From JBBQNY01 sp038255255 (GTDB lineage Bacteria > Pseudomonadota > Gammaproteobacteria > Xanthomonadales > Ahniellaceae), in the NCBI GenBank assembly GCA_038255255.1, contig JBBSLL010000007.1, positions 45,589 through 109,588 of the forward strand: 64,000 nucleotides of DNA, written 5' to 3'. Under the pieces are notes generated by a model. The model did no database searches and was not told the origin of the DNA. It was given only the letters and a program-made list of their open reading frames with translations. The position numbers and the translations under genes were made by a program. Positions 1-8,135 of the stretch are shown here, piece by piece (the first letter of the stretch is position 1; each line of letters begins with the position of its first letter).

Positions 1-312
1 CACATCTGGCGGGACGGGCTGACGCTCGACACCGAAGAGGAAGTGGCGGTGTTCGCCACCACGCGCGGCCGGAGCAATCCGATCGAAGCGATGCGCAGCG
101 AGCCGGTCAAGGCCGAACTCCGCAGCAACGGCTCGCGGGCGCTGGCCGCGGGCGTGTTCGGCGTGCCCTCGTTCGTGGTGAACGGCCGGGTATTCTGGGG
201 CGACGAGTCGACGCCGATGCTGCTCGACTATCTCCACGACCCCATTGCTTTCGATACCCCGGAGATGCTCCGGGTGGCGTCGCTTCCGATCGGGGTGGAG
301 CGCATCCGCTAA
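1..312 (+). CDS. DsbA-family / 2-hydroxychromene-2-carboxylate isomerase-like protein, C-terminal part
   Basis: Reading frame 1 is open from the first base, so the gene begins before the window and only its last 103 residues are visible. The segment GVFGVPSFVVNGRVFWGDES is the hallmark C-terminal half of the DsbA/HCCA-isomerase thioredoxin fold: a cis-proline loop (GVPSF) followed by a strand and FWG. Family members are glutathione- or thiol-dependent isomerases and oxidoreductases. The N-terminal part carrying the active-site residues is missing, so isomerase and general DsbA-like oxidoreductase cannot be separated. It ends 104 bases before the iron-sulfur subunit gene, with a hairpin repeat between them. 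The gene may start far upstream, because the first internal GTG at 43 is well inside the fold. Confidence 0.8.
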   Translation, partial: HIWRDGLTLDTEEEVAVFATTRGRSNPIEAMRSEPVKAELRSNGSRALAAGVFGVPSFVVNGRVFWGDESTPMLLDYLHDPIAFDTPEMLRVASLPIGVERIR

Positions 313-313
313 G

Positions 314-393
314 GTCGCTCCTGCCCTTGCAGGAGTGACGCCCGTCGCGGCCACCAGCCGGCGCCGGTCGCGGCTCGCGTCGCTCCTGCACCA
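314..393. repeat. Hairpin intergenic repeat (GTCGCTCCTGC type)
   Basis: GTCGCTCCTGC (314-324) pairs with GCAGGAGTGAC (329-339) across a CCTT loop, an 11-bp stem with one G-T pair. A second GTCGCTCCTGC copy lies at about 380-390, so two partial units flank a GC-rich core. It sits directly after a stop codon and could stop transcription or stabilise the mRNA end. There is no T-tract, so it is not a standard terminator. Confidence 0.5.
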
Positions 394-416
394 AGCACGC
401 TATCGATCGGAGCCCC

Positions 417-1226
417 ATGACGTCCCTGCCGCCGCCCGCCACGCGCAAACTCGGTCTGGTCATCGACCTCGACACCTGCGTCGGTTGCCATGCCTGCGCG
501 GTCGCGTGCAAACAGTGGAACGATGGCGGCTGGGCGGGCCCGCTGCCCGATGTGGACGTCCAGGGCGCGGAACCGGATGGCGTCTGGTTCAATCGCGTGC
601 ACAGCTACAGCGTAGAGCGATCGAACGACGACCGCGAACGCAGCGGTTCCTGCAGCAGCGGGCAAGCGGGCGCGACCGCCCCGATGACCGTGCACTTCCC
701 GCGCTCCTGCCTGCACTGCGATACGCCTGCGTGCGTGACGGTGTGTCCCACCGGGGCGAGCCACAAGCGCGCCGACGATGGCATCGTCCTGGTCGACGAG
801 GCCAAGTGCATCGGTTGCCAGCTGTGCGCGTGGGCGTGTCCCTACGGCGCGCGGGAAATGGGCCCGGTGCGCAACACGATGCAGAAATGCACGCTCTGCG
901 TCGACCGCATCTACGACGAACGCCTGCCTGCGCGGGAGCGCGAGCCCGCCTGTGTACAGGCGTGCCCGACGCGCGCGCGCCACTTCGGTGACCTCGGCGA
1001 TCCCGATTCGGCGGTGTCGCGACTCGTCGCCGAACGTGAGGGCTATGCGCTCGCGCCCGAGCTCGGCTACGCGCCGGTCAATCGCTACCTTCCGCCGCGG
1101 CCCCGCCGCGATGGCGCGAAAGGCCACGTTGCGGCTGCGGAAAGCGACGCCGATGCGCGCGACGACTACGACGTCGCGAAGCTGCCTCCCATCCTGCGCT
1201 GGCTGGATCGCGCGCTCACGCGCTGA
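417..1226 (+). CDS. Molybdopterin oxidoreductase iron-sulfur subunit (DmsB/SoeB type)
   Basis: This 269-residue electron-transfer subunit has four ferredoxin-like cysteine groups. They are CVGCHACAVAC near residue 22, CLHCDTPACVTVCP near 100, CIGCQLCAWACP near 130, and CTLCVDRIYDE followed by ACVQACP near 160-185. That is the four [4Fe-4S] arrangement of DmsB, PsrB, TtrB and SoeB, which pass electrons between a molybdenum catalytic subunit and a membrane anchor. There is no Tat signal of its own. The next gene, 33 bases downstream, encodes the DmsC-like anchor. The catalytic molybdopterin subunit is not in the window, so the substrate (sulfite, DMSO, polysulfide or other) cannot be assigned. 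The SoeABC-type sulfite dehydrogenase is one reasonable possibility. Confidence 0.9.
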   Translation: MTSLPPPATRKLGLVIDLDTCVGCHACAVACKQWNDGGWAGPLPDVDVQGAEPDGVWFNRVHSYSVERSNDDRERSGSCSSGQAGATAPMTVHFPRSCLHCDTPACVTVCPTGASHKRADDGIVLVDEAKCIGCQLCAWACPYGAREMGPVRNTMQKCTLCVDRIYDERLPAREREPACVQACPTRARHFGDLGDPDSAVSRLVAEREGYALAPELGYAPVNRYLPPRPRRDGAKGHVAAAESDADARDDYDVAKLPPILRWLDRALTR

Positions 1227-1259
1227 CGTCCTACCCGCCATGAAACTACGCTAGCGGGC

Positions 1260-2222
1260 ATGCGCCCCGCCTTCTCCGTAATCTTTTTCAGCGTGCTGTC
1301 GGGCGCAGGCTATGGCCTGCTCGCCTGCGTCGCCATTGCATTGCTGATCGCCGAGCCTTCAAACCCGGCGCAGTCGCAATCGCTTGCCCTGATCCTCGGT
1401 GTTGCGATGCTGCTGGTGCTCGCCGGACTCGGTTCCTCGGTGCTGCACCTCGGTCGGCCGGCGCGCGCGTGGCGTGCATTCTCGCAATGGCGGAGTTCAT
1501 GGCTTTCGCGCGAAGGCGTAAGCGCGACGCTGTCCTTCTTTCCGGCGATCGCCCTCGCTGCGCTGCTCTGGATGGACCGCTGGGGACTCGCGACGCAGAC
1601 TGCAGCCGTTGCAAGTCTGTTGCTGGCAGCCGTGACGGTTTATTGCACGAGTCGGATCTATACATCGCTGCCGCCTGTTCCGGCGTGGCGCGGCCCGCTG
1701 GTCGTGCCCGTCTATTTTCTGTTCGCCGCCGCCACCGGGCTCGCACTGTGGCTCGCACTGTCCGTTGTCCTGCTCGACGCCGCGCCGCCTCTCGCGGTCG
1801 GTTCCCTTGCGGTGCTGACGCTGGCAACGGCGGTCGCCAAATGGCGCTACTGGCGCGAAATCGATTCCATCCCGATGCCCACCCCCGGTCGCATGACTGG
1901 ACTCGATCGCATCGGCGACACGCGCAGCTTCGAGGCGCCGCACACCGAAGCCAACTACCTCACGCGGGAGATGGGCTTCCAGTTCGCCCGCAGGCACGCA
2001 CGCGTCCTGCGCGCGACCGTATTCGCAGCGCTGATCGCCGTCGTTGCGATCGCGTTGCTGACGTTCGTGTGGCCGCCGCCTCGCGCCACTGGCGCATCTT
2101 CGATGCTCGCGGGCGTGCCGGCCTTCTTCGCGGTCATGCTGTCGCTGCTGGCCGCGCTCATCGAGCGCTGGCTGTTCTTCGCGCAGGCGAAGCACATGGT
2201 CATGGCGTACTACGAACGCTGA
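1260..2222 (+). CDS. DmsC-family membrane anchor subunit
   Basis: This 320-residue, strongly hydrophobic protein has about eight predicted membrane spans, starting with residues 5-30 and ending with a span near 280-305. It matches the DMSO-reductase anchor (DmsC/SoeC) layout, which binds the Fe-S subunit and exchanges electrons with quinone. The motif LHLGRPARAWRAF near residue 68 is typical of this anchor family. It follows the Fe-S subunit closely and ends one base before the GTG start of the flavoprotein gene, so the three genes probably form one operon. The start is an ATG at 1260 without a strong Shine-Dalgarno sequence. Confidence 0.88.
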   Translation: MRPAFSVIFFSVLSGAGYGLLACVAIALLIAEPSNPAQSQSLALILGVAMLLVLAGLGSSVLHLGRPARAWRAFSQWRSSWLSREGVSATLSFFPAIALAALLWMDRWGLATQTAAVASLLLAAVTVYCTSRIYTSLPPVPAWRGPLVVPVYFLFAAATGLALWLALSVVLLDAAPPLAVGSLAVLTLATAVAKWRYWREIDSIPMPTPGRMTGLDRIGDTRSFEAPHTEANYLTREMGFQFARRHARVLRATVFAALIAVVAIALLTFVWPPPRATGASSMLAGVPAFFAVMLSLLAALIERWLFFAQAKHMVMAYYER

Positions 2223-2223
2223 C

Positions 2224-3459
2224 GTGGCCTCCGAACCCACACTCGCGGTCGTCGGCGGAGGACCCGCCGGACTCATGGCCGCGGAAGTCGCGCGCGGCGC
2301 CGGCTGCTCCGTTGACGTGTTCGACCACATGGGTTCGGTGGGACGAAAGTTCCTGCTTGCCGGCAAGGGTGGGCTCAACCTCACGCATTCGGAGCGGCAC
2401 GAGCGATTCGTGCAGCGCTACGGTGCGCGGCACCGTGACGTGGCGGCCTGGCTGGCCGACTTCGACGCCCATGCCGTGCGCGCATGGGCGCGCGGGCTTG
2501 GCGTCGAAACGATGATCGGCACCTCGGGACGCGTGTTTCCAGTGGACCTGAAGGCTGCGCCCCTGCTGCGGGGTTGGGTACGCCGCTTGCGCGAAAGCGG
2601 GGTCAGGTTCCACATGCATCACCGCTGGAATGGCTGGAATGAGGCCGGTGCGCTGCGCTTCGAAACCCCCGATGGTGTGCGCGAAGTCGCGCCGGACGCG
2701 GTGGTCTTAGCGCTCGGTGGTGGCAGCTACGCAAACGTGGGTTCCGACGGCGCCTGGCTTGCGGCATTCGCGGCGCGCGGGATCGCCACGGCTCCACTGC
2801 AACCGTCGAACTGTGGCTTCGACGTGGACTGGAGCGGGCACTTCGCCGCTCGTCACCAGGGCAGGCCCGTCAAGTCCGTAACGGCCAGGCTTGCCGGCCC
2901 ACGCGACGCGGCCGCGCCGCAACGTGGCGAGTTCGTCGTCACGGCTACCGGTGTCGAGGGCAGTCTGATCTATGCCCTGTCTGCCGCGCTGCGCGACGGG
3001 ATCAGCGCGCGCGGCTACGTAACTCTTGTGCTCGACCTTGCACCGGATCGCACGCTCGAAAGATTATTGGAATCGCTTTCCCAACCCCGTGGGCATCACT
3101 CGACGGCCAAACACCTCAAGCGCGCCGCGGGGATCGAAGGCGTCAAAGCCGGGCTGCTGTACGAGCATCTCGCCAGGGAGGACTTTGCCGATCCTGCGAA
3201 GGTCGCTCTCGCCATCAAGCAGCTGCCAATCCGCCTGGTCCGCACGCGCCCCATCGACGAAGCGATCAGCACGGCGGGCGGCGTTGGGTTCGACGCGCTC
3301 GACGAGCGCCTCATGCTGCGCGCGTTGCCCGGCACCTTCTGCGCGGGCGAAATGCTTGACTGGGAAGCCCCGACGGGGGGCTACCTGCTCACGGCATCTC
3401 TCGCCAGCGGCCGCGCGGCGGCACTCGGCGCCGTCTCATGGCTCCGTGATCGGCGGTAA
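2224..3459 (+). CDS. HI0933-like flavoprotein (TIGR03862 type)
   Basis: This 411-residue protein begins at GTG 2224, one base after the anchor gene stops, which suggests translational coupling. The N-terminal VVGGGPAGLMAAEVA is the FAD-binding Rossmann motif. GRKFLLAGKGGLNLTHSE near residues 40-60 and the C-terminal GEMLDWEAPTGGYLLTASLASG are signatures of the HI0933/YhiN flavoprotein superfamily, TIGR03862 branch (aligned by eye). The reaction is unknown for this branch. A second, clearly different member lies at 32608-33789. Co-location with the Fe-S/anchor pair hints at a redox role but does not prove it. Confidence 0.88.
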   Translation: MASEPTLAVVGGGPAGLMAAEVARGAGCSVDVFDHMGSVGRKFLLAGKGGLNLTHSERHERFVQRYGARHRDVAAWLADFDAHAVRAWARGLGVETMIGTSGRVFPVDLKAAPLLRGWVRRLRESGVRFHMHHRWNGWNEAGALRFETPDGVREVAPDAVVLALGGGSYANVGSDGAWLAAFAARGIATAPLQPSNCGFDVDWSGHFAARHQGRPVKSVTARLAGPRDAAAPQRGEFVVTATGVEGSLIYALSAALRDGISARGYVTLVLDLAPDRTLERLLESLSQPRGHHSTAKHLKRAAGIEGVKAGLLYEHLAREDFADPAKVALAIKQLPIRLVRTRPIDEAISTAGGVGFDALDERLMLRALPGTFCAGEMLDWEAPTGGYLLTASLASGRAAALGAVSWLRDRR

Positions 3460-3517
3460 CCGCCTCGTCATGGCTTTCGGCGCGCGCCATCCCAGAGTCG
3501 CGCGTTGGCGTACTCGA

Positions 3518-4036
3518 TCAGCCAGCGATCACGCCGCAGGCGACCCGCGCACCGCCGCCGCCGAGCGGTGCGGGATGGTCCGCGTGATTGTCGCCACCCG
3601 CGTGGATCATCAGCGAACGATTGGCAACGTCCTTGAGCTTGAGCCTCGGTGCCAGTACGGGATTGCTGGCCTTGCCGTCCGCTCCGACATGCAGTGCGGG
3701 AAGGTCGCCCAGGTGGCCGTTGCCCCACGGCTCGCCATGTCGCTTCGTAGCGCGGGGATCGAGGTGATCGCCAGCGCCCAGCGCAGGCACGGATTTTCCA
3801 TCGCGCATCCCGGCAGCACACGACGGTTTCTCGTGCACGTGGAAGCCATGCAGGCCCGGCGGCAGCCCGGTCAGCGCAGGATAGAAAACCAGTCCGTGCC
3901 GGGTTTCGACGAGGCGTATCGAACCAATCGAAGTGCCCTGGCCCGTTGTGTCGGCCAGGGCCAAGGCGACAATTCTCTCGGCGCTGTGGGCGGAGGCGCT
4001 TGCCAGAAAGGCGAGGAAGACTATTGAACGAAACAT
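3518..4036 (-). CDS. sodC: Periplasmic Cu/Zn superoxide dismutase SodC
   Basis: This 172-residue protein has the bacterial SodC pattern. The copper and zinc ligand segment HGFHVHEKPSC is followed by GDHLDP, GHLGDLPALHV and the catalytic-loop SLMIHAGGDNHADHP, with Cys residues in KPSC and RVACGVI for the disulfide. It converts superoxide to peroxide in the periplasm. The start is placed at ATG 4036 because AAAGGAG lies just upstream and the next 18 residues (MFRSIVFLAFLASASAHS) form a signal peptide. A longer frame to 4078 would bury that signal. The gene converges on the flavoprotein gene. Confidence 0.95.
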   Translation of the reverse strand: MFRSIVFLAFLASASAHSAERIVALALADTTGQGTSIGSIRLVETRHGLVFYPALTGLPPGLHGFHVHEKPSCAAGMRDGKSVPALGAGDHLDPRATKRHGEPWGNGHLGDLPALHVGADGKASNPVLAPRLKLKDVANRSLMIHAGGDNHADHPAPLGGGGARVACGVIAG

Positions 4037-4187
4037 GGATGACTCCTTTGCTGCAGGTTCGCACCGGGTGGGGTTCATAGGCCGCGCACGTGAGAGGAAA
4101 GCACTCCTCCTAGGCCGCGACCGTCGATACGCGTTCCATGCGCAGGCTCAACTTCGATGTGGACAGCGCAGGTCGGCATCGATATCG

Positions 4188-5513
4188 CTACTCGAACGAA
4201 TCGCCGAACAGCGCGTCCGGGCGATCTCGCACGAAAATGTCGAAGAAGCCGTTGGTGTCCGCGGGGACGAGAGTGTTCGCAAGGCTCATGAACGCCACAA
4301 AGCGGCCGTCCGCGGAAATGGCCGGCTCTCGTGAATCATTGTTTCCCTGGGTGCCGTCCGTAGCCACGCTCACGATCGCGGTTTGCCCGGTGAGACGATC
4401 ATGAGTGAACACATCCGCGAATGCGCCGTTCACGTCACCCGCGACAAGGTTGGAGGCGAGGCTCCAGAACGTGACAAAACGGCCGTTGGCCGAAATCGCC
4501 GCGAGCGCCGAAAAATTGTTCGCCTGCGTTCGCGCGGAGGAGACGCTCACCCGCGTTGTCTCTCTCGTGTGCTGGTCGTGCACGAAGATGTCCTGGACGC
4601 CGTTCGTATCCCCCGCGACGAGCGTAGCCGCCGGGCTCGAAAACGCGACGAAGCGACCATCGCCCGAAATTGACGGCATCACCGCGTCGGAGTTCGCTGC
4701 CGCACCGCTGGAGGACACGCTGACCTTGGTAGTGGTCCCGCTAAGCCGGTCGTGCACGAAGATATCGCTGCCGGTCGTGTCGCCCGGGACGAAATTCGAG
4801 GCGCGGCTCTGGAACGCCACGAACCTGCCGTCGCCCGAGAGCGTGGGTGTGGAAATGGCGTCGCCGCCGCTCGCGCCATTGCCCTGTTCCCCTGCCGAGG
4901 ACACGCTCACACGCGTCGTCTGACCACTGAGTCGATCGTGCACGAAAATGTCTTGTAAACCGTTGGTGTCGCCGGCGACGAGGTTGGACGCGCCGCTTTC
5001 GAAAACCACGACGTTGCCGTCGGCGGAGATGGAAGGGCTGCGCGAGTCAAAATTGGCTTCGACTCCGGCCGAAGAGACACTGACGCGCGTGGTCTGCGTC
5101 GACTCGCGGTCGCGCACGAAGATGTCGAACGCGTTGTTGCTATCGCCCGGCACCAGGTTGGTCGAGGAGCCCATGAAGGCCACGTGGCGTCCGTCAGCCG
5201 AAATCGAAGGCCTCTCGCCGTTGCCGTTGCCTTCGACGCCCGTCGAAGAGATGCTCATCCGCGAGGTCTGCCCCAGTAGGCGGTCGCGGACGAACACATC
5301 TGGCCGAAAGTTCATGTCGCCCGCGACCAGGTTGTTGGACGCGCTGTCGAAAGCCACGAATCTTCCCGTCGCCGAAACCGAGGGATATTGCGAGTGGAAG
5401 TTGCCCTGCGTTCCTGCGGAGGAAACACTCTCTCGCGTTGTGCTGTCTGCTTGCGCCCAGCTGGCCGAGATCGAAAGAAAAAGGGTGCTGGCGAATCGAA
5501 AGGTCAAGTGCAT
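4188..5513 (-). CDS. Secreted seven-repeat beta-propeller protein with DSFE tail
   Basis: This 441-residue protein has a signal peptide (MHLTFRFASTLFLSISASWAQA) and seven consecutive repeats of about 56-60 residues. Each contains VSVSSAG, a variable stretch, SISADGRFVAF, NLVAGDTNG and DIFVHDR. The repeats resemble the WD40-like/PD40 (TolB-type) propeller blade, and exactly seven would close a propeller. The chain ends FGDSFE, like the GFE tails at 58363 and 62136. The start at 5513 is preferred over 5558 because it gives a clean signal peptide and a GAGG sequence lies upstream. Function is unknown; it may bind a partner at the cell surface. No catalytic motif is visible. Confidence 0.85.
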   Translation of the reverse strand: MHLTFRFASTLFLSISASWAQADSTTRESVSSAGTQGNFHSQYPSVSATGRFVAFDSASNNLVAGDMNFRPDVFVRDRLLGQTSRMSISSTGVEGNGNGERPSISADGRHVAFMGSSTNLVPGDSNNAFDIFVRDRESTQTTRVSVSSAGVEANFDSRSPSISADGNVVVFESGASNLVAGDTNGLQDIFVHDRLSGQTTRVSVSSAGEQGNGASGGDAISTPTLSGDGRFVAFQSRASNFVPGDTTGSDIFVHDRLSGTTTKVSVSSSGAAANSDAVMPSISGDGRFVAFSSPAATLVAGDTNGVQDIFVHDQHTRETTRVSVSSARTQANNFSALAAISANGRFVTFWSLASNLVAGDVNGAFADVFTHDRLTGQTAIVSVATDGTQGNNDSREPAISADGRFVAFMSLANTLVPADTNGFFDIFVRDRPDALFGDSFE

Positions 5514-5730
5514 ACGAACCTCGGAGCGAGAGTTTCGGGTGACTGGCACGTTCGTCACTTCGAGGACAAGCGCCCCGAGGCATCATGTCACCAATGCTGA
5601 ACCCGCGACTACCTCACGTGCCAATGCGACGAAAAGTGCCCCAAAGTTTGGCCAGGGCTGTCCACGTTGCGTTGCCCGTGTCGGCAATCGACGACAATGC
5701 GCGTCCGTATTCGCAGGCAACGCCAGATTC

Positions 5731-6588
5731 ATGAAAACCCCCAAGGGACTGCAGCCGCTCATCGACGAGGGCGTGATCGACGCGGTGCTGCGACCACTCA
5801 AGAGCGGCAAAGAAGCGTCGGTGTACGTGGTGCGCTGGGGTGACGAAATCGGCTGCGCCAAGGTCTACAAGGACATGGCGCAGCGCAGTTTCCAGGCGCG
5901 CGTGCAGTACCAGGAAGGCCGCAAGGCGCGCGGCAGCCGGCAGACGCGCGCCATCAACAAGGGCTCAAAGTTCGGGCGCCGCGAGCTCGAGTCGGAGTGG
6001 AAGAACACTGAAGTCGATGCGTTGTATCAGCTCGATGCCGCCGGAGTGCGCGTGCCGAAGCCGCGCGGGTACTACCACGGCGTGTTGCTGATGGACCTCA
6101 TCACCGACGAGACGGGTCACAGCGCGCCACGCCTCGGCGAAGTCGAGCTCAGCGCGGAACAGGCACTCGACTTCCACGCGCGGTTGATCCAGGACGTGGT
6201 GCGCATGCTGTGCCTCGGCCTCATTCACGGCGACCTGTCCGAGTACAACGTGCTGGTCGCGGCCGACGGGCCCGTGATCATCGACCTGCCGCAGGTCGTC
6301 AGCGCTGCCGGCAACAACGCGGCGCGAGCGATGTTGCTGCGCGATGTGCACAACCTGCGCGACACGCTCGCGCGCTTCGCGCCGGAGCTTGCGTCCACGC
6401 ACTACGGAGAGGAGATGTGGGCGCTATACGAACGCAGCGATTTGTTGCCGGACACCGCGCTGACCGGCACCTTCGTGTTCGACGACGCCACGGCCGATCT
6501 CGACGCGATCCTCGAATCCATCGAGGACGCGCGCCAGGTCGCGCTCATCCGCCAGCAAGGCCGCGAAGAAGCCGCCGCCTCGGACTGA
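5731..6588 (+). CDS. RIO1-family atypical serine kinase
   Basis: This 285-residue protein is a complete RIO kinase. The flexible phosphate loop is SGKEASVYVV (residues 25-34) and CAKVYKD carries the ATP-anchoring lysine. HGDLSEYNV (166-174) carries the catalytic Asp168 and Asn, and IDLPQ (Asp185) is the metal-binding motif that replaces DFG. Eukaryotic and archaeal RIO1 act in small-subunit ribosome maturation. Bacterial members are scattered and their substrates are mostly unknown. The frame is open far upstream, but ATG 5731 begins the conserved domain and the upstream part is antisense to the propeller gene. It converges on a SpoIIE-type phosphatase gene. Confidence 0.92.
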   Translation: MKTPKGLQPLIDEGVIDAVLRPLKSGKEASVYVVRWGDEIGCAKVYKDMAQRSFQARVQYQEGRKARGSRQTRAINKGSKFGRRELESEWKNTEVDALYQLDAAGVRVPKPRGYYHGVLLMDLITDETGHSAPRLGEVELSAEQALDFHARLIQDVVRMLCLGLIHGDLSEYNVLVAADGPVIIDLPQVVSAAGNNAARAMLLRDVHNLRDTLARFAPELASTHYGEEMWALYERSDLLPDTALTGTFVFDDATADLDAILESIEDARQVALIRQQGREEAAASD

Positions 6589-6685
6589 TCGGCTCAATCC
6601 AACTTGCGGTAGACCTCGCGGTAGAGATCCCGTCGGCCTCGGATCCGGTGCGGGAGGACAGCCGACTCTCGATGCCGCGCCGGGT

Positions 6686-8041
6686 TCAGGAGGCCTGACG
6701 CAGCACGATCAGGGTCTGGTCGTCCGTGCCGCTCGCGCCGCCCTGATGCTCGCGCAGCGCGTCGCGCACGCGCGCAACCCTCGCGGCGGGATCGTCGTCG
6801 CCCTGCGCGATGAGCGCGATCAATCGCTCCTGACCGAACATGCGGCCTTGCGCATCGCGCGCCTCCACGATGCCATCGGTGTAGACGACGAGACTGTCGC
6901 CCTGCTCGAACGTGGCCGTTGCGTTATCCCAGCGATGCTCACGCAGGATGCCGAGCGGGATGCCGGCTTCGCGATCCGTCCCGAGCAGGCGCACACCGTC
7001 TCGCGTGCGATGCAGCGCCGGCGGATGGCCCGCGCAGACGTAAGTCAGCTCGCGCCGATCCGGTCGATAGCCGAGCGCAAAGACCGTCAGGAAATGCCGG
7101 CGCTGGCGGCGCGAGAAAAAGTGGCGATTGGCGTAGGTGATGGCGCCGGCCGGGCCGCCCGGCGGCTCATCGCCCCGATAGGTGCGCAGAATCGCGTCGA
7201 ACTGCACGGCCTCCATCGCGGCTGCGGCACCGTGCCCCGAAACATCGGCCAGCATGAGCGCCCACACATCGGATCCGGCGTCGACAAAATCCTCCGCGAT
7301 ATGCGTCAGCGACATGATGTCGTAGTAGTCGCCCGCCGCGGTTTCCGCGGGTTGCCAGTAGATCGCGTACTCGAGTCCGCGGATCTTCGGATCGTCGGGC
7401 AGCAGCAGGCGCTGGACGTCCGCAAGGCCCTCGATCGCGTGGTTCTGGCGCTGCGATTCCGCAGTGAGCCGGCGGATCGTCAACGAGCGCGAGATGAAGC
7501 CATAGGCAATGGTCGCCTCGCGCAGCAGGTGATCGAGGTGGATGCCAACCAGTCGATCGCGCGCGGTGCTGGCCACAACCAGCCAGTGCCACACCGCGCC
7601 GCGCACGTACATCGGCAGCGCCAGCAGCGACGCGGGCCGCAGCAGCGCCTGCGCCAGCGGCAGATCGCGCTCGCCGGAATCGAGTTCCAACACCTGCGGT
7701 CCGTGCTGGTCGACCAGGCGACGCGCCAGTGCGTCGTCGAACGCCGGCAAGCGCATGCGCTCACCAAACGGATCGATCGCCGGGATCGCCTCGACACCGT
7801 CGGCGGCGATGAGTCCCGCGAGCCGGCACTGGCCCGCTGGCGCGTCGCGCACCAGCAACAACGCCAGCGCGCAGTCCGCCAGATCGCGCGACAGGTACTG
7901 GTGGATGGCCAACAGGGCCGCGGCCGCATCGCCCCCGAACTCCGAGAGCACACGCAGCCGCTCAGCGAGCGGTGGCGGAGCCGACGCCAGGGCACTGGAC
8001 TCGCCAACGATCACTTCTCGAGAGGCCGCCTGGGTTTCCAT
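6686..8041 (-). CDS. SpoIIE/RsbU-type PP2C serine phosphatase with N-terminal GAF-like region
   Basis: The protein has 451 residues. Residues about 225-450 carry the SpoIIE phosphatase signatures AAGDYYDIM, MLADVSGHGAAAAMEA, YVCAGHPPAL and VVYTDGIVEARD, which hold the metal-binding aspartates. Residues about 20-200 look like a GAF-type sensory domain, and the LTIRRLTAESQRQNHAIEGLADVQRLLLP segment is a helical linker before the phosphatase domain. Such proteins usually dephosphorylate anti-sigma-factor antagonists. No STAS-domain antagonist or HATPase anti-sigma kinase is visible here, so its partner must be elsewhere. It converges on the RIO kinase gene. Confidence 0.88.
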   Translation of the reverse strand: METQAASREVIVGESSALASAPPPLAERLRVLSEFGGDAAAALLAIHQYLSRDLADCALALLLVRDAPAGQCRLAGLIAADGVEAIPAIDPFGERMRLPAFDDALARRLVDQHGPQVLELDSGERDLPLAQALLRPASLLALPMYVRGAVWHWLVVASTARDRLVGIHLDHLLREATIAYGFISRSLTIRRLTAESQRQNHAIEGLADVQRLLLPDDPKIRGLEYAIYWQPAETAAGDYYDIMSLTHIAEDFVDAGSDVWALMLADVSGHGAAAAMEAVQFDAILRTYRGDEPPGGPAGAITYANRHFFSRRQRRHFLTVFALGYRPDRRELTYVCAGHPPALHRTRDGVRLLGTDREAGIPLGILREHRWDNATATFEQGDSLVVYTDGIVEARDAQGRMFGQERLIALIAQGDDDPAARVARVRDALREHQGGASGTDDQTLIVLRQAS

Positions 8042-8135
8042 CGAAGGATCATAGCCTCGCGCCGAAACGGTCTGTGGTGCGCGACCCGCCGCGAGGCTGC
8101 GGGTAGAGAGCTGGCTGCAGCGCGTACTCGGTGCG

